A stretch of DNA of 64,000 bases. Origin: Desmodus rotundus. Its lineage: Eukaryota; Chordata; Mammalia; Chiroptera; Phyllostomidae. Both the position numbers and the translations under genes were made by a program. The stretch spans positions 101,812,294-101,876,293 of the forward strand of contig NC_071390.1 of assembly GCF_022682495.2 (NCBI RefSeq). Reading direction: 5' to 3'. Positions 58,679 through 64,000 of this stretch are shown piece after piece. A model generated the notes under the pieces. The model was not told the origin of the DNA, searched no databases, and saw only the letters and a program-made list of their open reading frames with translations. Each line of letters starts with the position of its first letter. Position 1 is the first letter of the stretch.

Positions 58679-58999
58679 AAGAGCTAGGGATCATCTCTGT
58701 ACCACAGAATTTTGTCTTACAGTGAAAAAGACCAGTATCTCTGACACAAGAGTCAAACCATGTGCATTTTTGGTTTCATTCTTCACTATATACTCTAGCA
58801 TATTTGCCTACGATAACTGTAGGCTCTCAATAAATTATTTCTGTGTTGAGTGAATGAAAGAAATGTATTGTATGTTCTATTATCTGTGTGACCCATAACT
58901 AAATCTTATCACAAATTGCCACTGACCATTTCTCTTAATCTTGCAGATTGACTGAACACACATAATAAAAATTCTTATAGTCCAACCGATTGAGTAGAG

Positions 59000-59115
59000 T
59001 GCCTTTCGTATGTATTACCATATTAAATATGGCAGGCACTATGTAATCTCCATTCTGCAGATGAATAAACTGAGGCATAGAAAAGTTTAGTAACAGGCTA
59101 GGTAGCAACCCAACC
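59000..59115 (-). mobile_element. MIR fragment
   Basis: It shows 'CTCCATTCTGCAGATGAATA' and 'AACTGAGGCATAGAAAAGTT', antisense MIR. Confidence 0.72.
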
Positions 59116-59546
59116 CATAGACTTCTCTTTTATGAGGGTTTTATTCAGCTGTGCTATTAGAAAAGTCATTAAAATGTAATTATCTCAAAATATCCTAATA
59201 CTGATAAAATATATTTAATAGCTTGCAGTTTTGTAGATGAAGTTTTTGAGATGTAACTGTATGAACATTTCTATCATTCTAATATTTATATTTGAGTAGT
59301 TTGACATCTGTTCTCTATGATGTTATCACATGTGTTTGATCCAGTTTTATTCCACTCATCAGCTCTGTATTCTCCCTACTCATTTCATATCCTTATATCA
59401 GAAATTTATGTCTTTTAAAATGTCTCTAAACGTCAGTCATCTTACATTTTCACTAGAGTCAGCAAAGCTGCTTCTTTAAAAGTGCCAGAGGCTGCTCTAA
59501 GAGACATTGTCATTGTAAACTTAGTGACATTTGGTTTTGCTTCTAG

Positions 59547-59627
59547 GTGTTGACAGCTCTTCCACTACAAGCAGTGCTTCTCCACTGCCCAACAGTTACG
59601 ATGCCCTAGAAGGAGGCAGCTACCCAG
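59547..59627 (+). CDS. SEC24B: SEC24B exon 5
   Basis: 81 nt, phase 1 to phase 1, encoding residues 386-412: a split Gly, then VDSSSTTSSASPLPNSYDAL and EGGSYP. It matches the human stretch after the acidic run (human has M for L at ASPMPNS). It is Ser/Thr-rich and disordered, with several possible phosphorylation sites. The acceptor is TTGCTTCTAG and the donor is G|GTAACT at 59627/59628. Exon 3 or exon 2 could also splice here in frame if exon 4 is left out. Confidence 0.95.
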
Positions 59628-61411
59628 GTAACTGGCTCTGTGCTTGTTCAATGTTTATTTGGAAAGTTAGCCTCAACTGCTTTCAAACATGAACGTATGT
59701 TATACATAATTACAAGGTATTTTTTTACAGGACAAAAAGATACTTTTCTGCTATTTCTCAGCCTTAATAGAGTTAATTATTAATATAACTATGAATGTTT
59801 TTTCTGGAAGGCCTAAGTAAATTTATTATTTTATTTTTGTTATTATGCCCTTTATCTTTTTCCTCTTTCTAAAAGTCTTTTATAGCGAATAATTTTTCTC
59901 TCCTTTTCCCTTTTTTTTTAATGCTAATAACACCTTAAATATTTATATTTCTGTTCTCATGCTTAGGTCCCTGAATTCCTTCCCACTAGCCTCTGAATAT
60001 AGTAGGTCTTTGACTTTTTATTCCCCCTATGGCTCCTGGCCACCTCCACCAGGTAAATAGATTAAACAACTTGGATGTAGTTTTTGGAGGCATTACTTTT
60101 AACCATATCTGGAAATAACTCTGCTCATTACATAGAAATAAGAGTGGTGGATAATATTGAAAGAAAAAATACAAACTTAACTTTTATAATTAAAGTCATT
60201 TTTACTATAATATCTTGTACGGTGATTTTCCTAGTTGGCCTGTCTCCTGTCACCTGACCACCACACCTGCTCTCCCTCTCTTTCTCTCTCTCTTTCTCAT
60301 GAGTCCAAATGTCAGGACTAACAGAACGAGTAATTTTGCCCTTCTCTTTATTTCTTACCACTCTGGTAATAACTCAGCATTAACGTTGGAGTACCTTGCT
60401 GTCATTGTCCTATGATTCAGTAGAAAACTTTAATCTGTTCAGCTCAGTATAGAATCACCCTTTAATATTTCAAGAATAATTAAAGAAGCAACTTAGTCTT
60501 TCATGGTTAACAGATTTTTTCCCCTAGGAACCACTGTTTGTGTGTGTTTGTAAGAAGTGGACCATTCCAAAAGCAGTTGCTATCATCAAAATATTCCAAA
60601 AGAGTTACTTCATTCACTTGAAAGTTAAATACTTTAACTGTACAGTATTTCGTGAACTTCAAAGTAACCTAAGTGAAATGTGCAGTGTGGTGTAGTTAAA
60701 AGATCAGGGTCTTGGAGTTAGACCTTGGTTTGTTTGTATTCGTTTATCAACAGATCTTAATCTTGTTATGAACTGTGCTTTGACAATGAGTGAGCTACAG
60801 CAAGTTTTCTAGCTGTTTAAATTGCACCAAAATTAAGGAAAATGTGCGCATGGTAGCAGTAAGTTTAAATGAATTGAACGTTTACTATATGTCAGGTACT
60901 AGGATAGATGTTATAACTGTAGAAATGTATAAAATATCATACATTTCTTAAAAATGAGGAAAAGTTTTTGACCTCTGTGTTTATGACTCTAGTTATTTAT
61001 TTCTTACACTGATGTCACGTTAGGAGACCTTGTAGTCCCATCACCGTGAGGAGAGACCAGCAGCAGATTTAAGGATGATACTGTGTTGACACTCTTGTCC
61101 TTCTAAGAGGTCTGGGAGGTGACTAGAAAGCCAGTGAGCCAAGCCTTGCCTGATTAGCACGTGATGATAGATGAGCACGTGATGATAGACGGCAGAACAT
61201 CCAGGAATGGGTGTTTAAAGTTAGAGCCAACAGAGGCAGTAGAAAGATGTGATTCCTCAAGAAACTTTTAAAAAGTAAGTTTTATTAAGTCAGATGTTTT
61301 TGAGAACATATTTTTGACAGTCTTATTCCTGGTGAAGAACATAATTTTTTTACATGAAAGACAGATTTAAATATATCTGTATTATAGATTTGACTCGAAA
61401 AAAAAATAACA

Positions 61412-61505
61412 GGCCCTGGCCATGTAGCTCTGTTGATGAGGGCATTGTCTGATACACCAAGGTTGCAGGTTCGATCTGTGGTCGGGACACATTTAAGAAT
61501 CAAAT
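61412..61505 (+). mobile_element. Ves-related SINE head fragment
   Basis: It has 'GGCCCTGGCCATGTAGCTCT' and 'AAGGTTGCAGGTTCGATC' (intact B box), then stops after 'GGGACACATTTAAGAATC'. Confidence 0.85.
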
Positions 61506-61893
61506 TTTTGTTTTAAGTTTAAATGAAGGCACAATTTCAATTAACTAATTACGTTTTGCTGGCCATCTATTACACACCATTGTTTTAGGAGCTAGACACT
61601 ATTCCCGATACTGTCTTTCATACTTTCACAATTTTACCCCTACAAATAATACAGATTTTTAGAGATTATAGAAATATGCCACTTTTTTCATGGACTTTTT
61701 TTTGTTATAAATAGCAGTGTCAAATAAATAGGCAAGTTAGTAAAAAGTGGTCGACACCCTTTTTATTGCTTTGCTTTGTTTTCTGTTTTTAGCCCCATTC
61801 CTGCTGAGAGAATAAAAGAAAAAACAACTGTATTTTATATGTATGATGAAACATAAAGGCATTATCTATTAGAAATAACAGCTGAATGAAATA

Positions 61894-62074
61894 CCATATT
61901 TTTCAGGCTATAAGACGCACCCCCCCCAATTTGAGAGGAAATGGGAGTGCATCTTATAATCCAAATGTAGCTTACCTGGCTCCCGGGGGAGGGGTGGTGG
62001 AATGGGGTTTTTCCCCATATTTCATATTTTCCTCCTCTAAAACCTAGGTGTGTCATATAGTCTGAAAAATACGG
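61894..62074. mobile_element. TA-flanked inverted-repeat miniature element (181 bp)
   Basis: TA lies on each side (61892-61893 and 62075-62076). The ends are CCATATTTTTCAGGCTATAA and its imperfect complement (AGTCTGAAAAATACGG), an inverted repeat of about 28 bp. It has no coding capacity. TA flanks suggest the Tc1/mariner superfamily; I cannot name the family. Confidence 0.82.
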
Positions 62075-62129
62075 TATTTGTCATAAAATTATACAAAATG
62101 ATGTTTACTTGTAAATAACTTCTGTAAGA

Positions 62130-62270
62130 AATAAAAGATGGCGTGGGAACATATAAAACAAGATTAGCGAAATATTGATGATTACTAAGGCTGAGTGATG
62201 AGTGTGTGGGGTTTATTATTCTACTCTACTTTTGTATGTGTTCAAAATTTCTCATACTAAAAAGTTAAAG
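62130..62270 (+). mobile_element. L1 3' scrap
   Basis: It reads 'TGAGTGATGAGTGTGTGGGG', 'TTTATTATTCTACTCTACTT' and 'TTGTATGTGTTCAAAATTTC', ending AAAAAGTTAAAG: the L1M 3' end in sense. Confidence 0.72.
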
Positions 62271-62360
62271 CGAAATGCTAAAGATAATGGCTCTCCCTGG
62301 AGCCAAGTCTTTATACAGTCGTGTTTTCGGTTGTTAACACCATGTTTTTCCCTTTCTTAG

Positions 62361-62584
62361 ATATGCTTTCCTCATCAGCAAGCAGTCCTGCTCCTGATCC
62401 TGCTCCCGAACCTGACCCTATTCCAGCTCAAGTGCCAGCTGCCTCTCAGCCTTCAAAAATGTCTAAACCATTTGGATACGGTTATCCTATTCTTCAGCCT
62501 GGTTACCAGAATGCTGCCGCACCACTGAGTTCTGGAGGACCGCCCAGTAGCCCAGCGTATTCTGGGTTCCAGCAGTATGCTCAA
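62361..62584 (+). CDS. SEC24B: SEC24B exon 6
   Basis: 224 nt, phase 1 to phase 0, encoding residues 413-487. It begins with a split Asp then MLSSSASSPAPDPAPEPDP, continues to SKMSKPFGYGYPILQPGYQN and ends YSGFQQYAQ, aligning with human SEC24B up to FQQYPQ. A Pro/Ala/Asp-rich run (PAPDPAPEPDPIPAQVPAA) is shorter than I recall in human. The acceptor is CCTTTCTTAG and the donor is A|GTATGT at 62584/62585. The open frame continues into the intron but this tail is not expected in the mRNA. The next exon, starting the link to the zinc-finger domain, is beyond the window. Confidence 0.95.
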
Positions 62585-64000
62585 GTATGTATTAGTCGTG
62601 GAAAGACACTGCCTTTCTACAAATTGTGAAGCTGTTACCAATTCTGACAAATCCCTGGTGATACAAATGGATCGTAGATGCAATACAGATATGCCTGGAT
62701 CAAACAGGTAGAATTTGATTCCAGTTTTTATGTGTGTGCATAAATAGAAAAAGATAAAAGGAACTATAAATATTAACTTGTTAAAGAGGTTAAATTTGGA
62801 TCACGACCATTAGCTATGATTTTTCTTCATTGTACTTTTTTCAGAGTCTCTGGTAATGTGCATTATATTAATTTTATAATCAGGAAATTAAAGTAAACGT
62901 TAAGCTTTTTTAAAAAATTCTGTACTACTAAGCTGGTTCCCTCCTCAAAAAGAATGATACGGTGTAAATACAGTTTACGATTTTGGTTCCACCTATTAGC
63001 TGTAACATATAACTGGTGAGAGCCACCCCATACAGAAGTGCTTCGTTATCTACTACTGTGACCCGTTCTGACGTGACCTTGTTTAGATTCACCTCTTAAA
63101 TACCATCCCAATTTAATACAGAACAGTAAGTATTTTACATTTATATTTATTGAGAAAAAATAAAATATAAGGAAATGATTGAAATGGCAACAGCATTCTA
63201 CTTACAATTTTTAGGAAACTGCAAACTGCTCTTAGTAGATTAACCTTACAGAAATATCATCTTAGGTGAACTAAGAATAAAAATTAGTAATAGTAAAATC
63301 AGCCCTGGTTGGTATGGCTCAGTGGATTGAGTGTCAACCTGCAAGCCAAAGGGCCTCCGGTTCGATTCCCAGTCAGGGCACATAGAGGTTGCAGACCAGG
63401 TCCCCAGTGGGGGCCACATGAGAGGCAACCACACATTGATGCTTCTCTCCCTTTCTCTCCCTACCATCCCCTTTCTCTAAAAATAAATAAATACAGTCTT
63501 TAAAAAAAGAAAGAGAGAAAGAGGTAGTAAAACCATTTGTTTCTGGAATCGAATCATAGAATTAAGGCTCAGAAGGAAGAAGAAAACTGGGAGAGGCACT
63601 GGAGAAATACAGTTAGTACAGACTCCCCTGACTACCTTTTTGTTAGGTTTTCTTTATGGCTTTATTGGTCCAGATGAAGCATCTTTTTTTAGTCATTCTA
63701 GTCTGACTTGTGCACTTTAGGCAAATTGCTATTTGGGGTCATAATATATCATTTACTTGTACATTTTAATGAGAAGAAAACTAAGTACAAAGAAAGAATT
63801 TGGCTCTTAAAGGAAGTGTTGGACAAGGAAAAAAAATATTGTTCTGAAATAGAAAGTGGTCTTTCACAATGACGTAGGAAAAAGTTCTTTAGCCAAATCT
63901 GGCCTGCTGCCTACTTTGGTAAATAAATTTTTTTTTTATGTATTACCTATGGCAACTTTTGTACTGCAGTGGTACAGTTGAGTAGTTGCCAAAGAGACCA
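62585..64000 (+). other. SEC24B: SEC24B intron 6, 5' part
   Basis: It begins GTATGT and runs off the window. Apart from the Ves SINE at 63301 I see no repeat or exon. No segment here matches the next expected coding block of SEC24B. Confidence 0.85.
63301..63524 (+). mobile_element. Ves-type SINE
   Basis: A full sense copy with good polymerase III boxes: A-box-like 'TGGCTCAGTGGATTGAG' and B box GGTTCGATTCC. The tail is AAATAAATAAATACAGTC plus an A/G run. TAGTAAAATC before it (63291-63300) and TAGTAAAACC after it (63525-63534) suggest the target duplication. Confidence 0.94.

Larger units (their letters stand above)
50178..59546 (+). other. SEC24B: SEC24B intron 4 (9.4 kb)
   Basis: It runs from GTCTGC to TTGCTTCTAG. 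It holds two Ves SINEs and one shortened copy, L1 fragments, MIRs, a G13 tract and an AT-rich double palindrome. About 50190-52720 (apart from an unclassified block near 51270-51800), 52935-54590 (except an L1 scrap at 53335-53430), 55060-56700, 56900-57260 and 59120-59540 show nothing I can name. Confidence 0.85.
59628..62360 (+). other. SEC24B: SEC24B intron 5 (2.7 kb)
   Basis: It runs from GTAACT to CCTTTCTTAG. It contains a partial Ves SINE, a TA-flanked inverted-repeat element and an L1 3' scrap (62130-62270). A short 18-bp tandem repeat lies at about 61156-61191. The region 59640-61150 shows nothing recognisable apart from a CT-rich run near 60275-60299. Confidence 0.85.
3396..64000 (+). 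other. SEC24B: SEC24B gene, 5' half (runs off the right edge)
   Basis: SEC24B binds SEC23 on the cytosolic face of ER exit sites and recognises export signals on cargo, so that cargo enters COPII vesicles. Six exons are visible and total 1461 nt, or 487 codons, against about 1260-1270 residues for the mammalian protein. The junction phases are 1,1,1,1,1,0. All introns are GT-AG. The visible protein is the low-complexity N-terminal arm, rich in Ser, Pro, Gln and Tyr. The conserved zinc-finger, trunk, beta-sandwich, helical and gelsolin-like domains would be encoded beyond 64000. The reading frame is open throughout and the splice sites are intact, so I see no sign of a pseudogene. Confidence 0.96.

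Noticed and set aside
61156..61191. Two tandem copies of an 18-bp unit (GAGCACGTGATGATAGA-like)
   Set aside because: Only two units in unremarkable intron sequence; a simple local duplication is sufficient explanation.
63301..63380. tRNA-like head with good A and B boxes, also in other SINE copies
   Set aside because: It is part of a Ves SINE with tail and target duplication, so it is not a functional tRNA gene.
1..64000. CRISPR arrays, operons, prophage or bacterial mobile elements
   Set aside because: No regularly spaced repeats or prokaryotic gene organisation. Introns, SINEs and LINEs show nuclear mammalian DNA.

Overview
The window is mammalian nuclear DNA, almost certainly from a bat of the Yangochiroptera. 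The main evidence is about nineteen copies of a tRNA-headed SINE of the Ves type: a head like 'CCCTGGCTGGTGTGGCTCAG', a 'CCCAGTCAGGGC' core and a CTCTCC/AAATAAA tail, several with clear target-site duplications. Half-L1 (HAL1-like) retroposons and TA-flanked and hAT DNA transposons fit the same group. I cannot name the species from sequence alone.

There is one real gene, the 5' half of SEC24B on the + strand. Its product is a cargo-selecting subunit of the COPII inner coat. A CpG island (about 2935-3900) holds the promoter and exon 1 (start codon at 3396). Five more coding exons follow at 22871-23620, 38119-38292, 50073-50177, 59547-59627 and 62361-62584. They splice into 1461 nt, or 487 codons, without a stop. 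This covers only the disordered Ser/Pro/Gln/Tyr-rich N-terminal region. The zinc-finger, trunk, helical and gelsolin-like Sec23/Sec24 domains must lie beyond the right edge. Exons 2 to 5 all begin and end in phase 1, so each can be skipped in frame. Exon 4, an acidic 35-codon cassette, has a poor 5' splice site.

Upstream of the gene (1-2934) lie a dead processed copy of NDUFA4 (about 430-875), a degraded hAT element and a MIR. The introns are mostly layered transposons: MIRs, MLT1-type LTRs, old L1 fragments, one 5'-truncated L1 with its target duplication, three HAL1 copies of 2.0-2.6 kb, mariner and hAT miniature elements, and the Ves SINEs.

I found no exotic system. The observations most worth a second look are these. 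A HAL1 copy ends only 24 nt before SEC24B exon 3 and appears to supply its best branch-point match. Exon 3 is flanked by HAL1 copies in opposite orientation, which could pair in the pre-mRNA. A mariner-type miniature element has been split by another HAL1. A mariner relic carries a MER5A-like segment in its middle. All family names rest on recognising sequence by eye; no database search was run.
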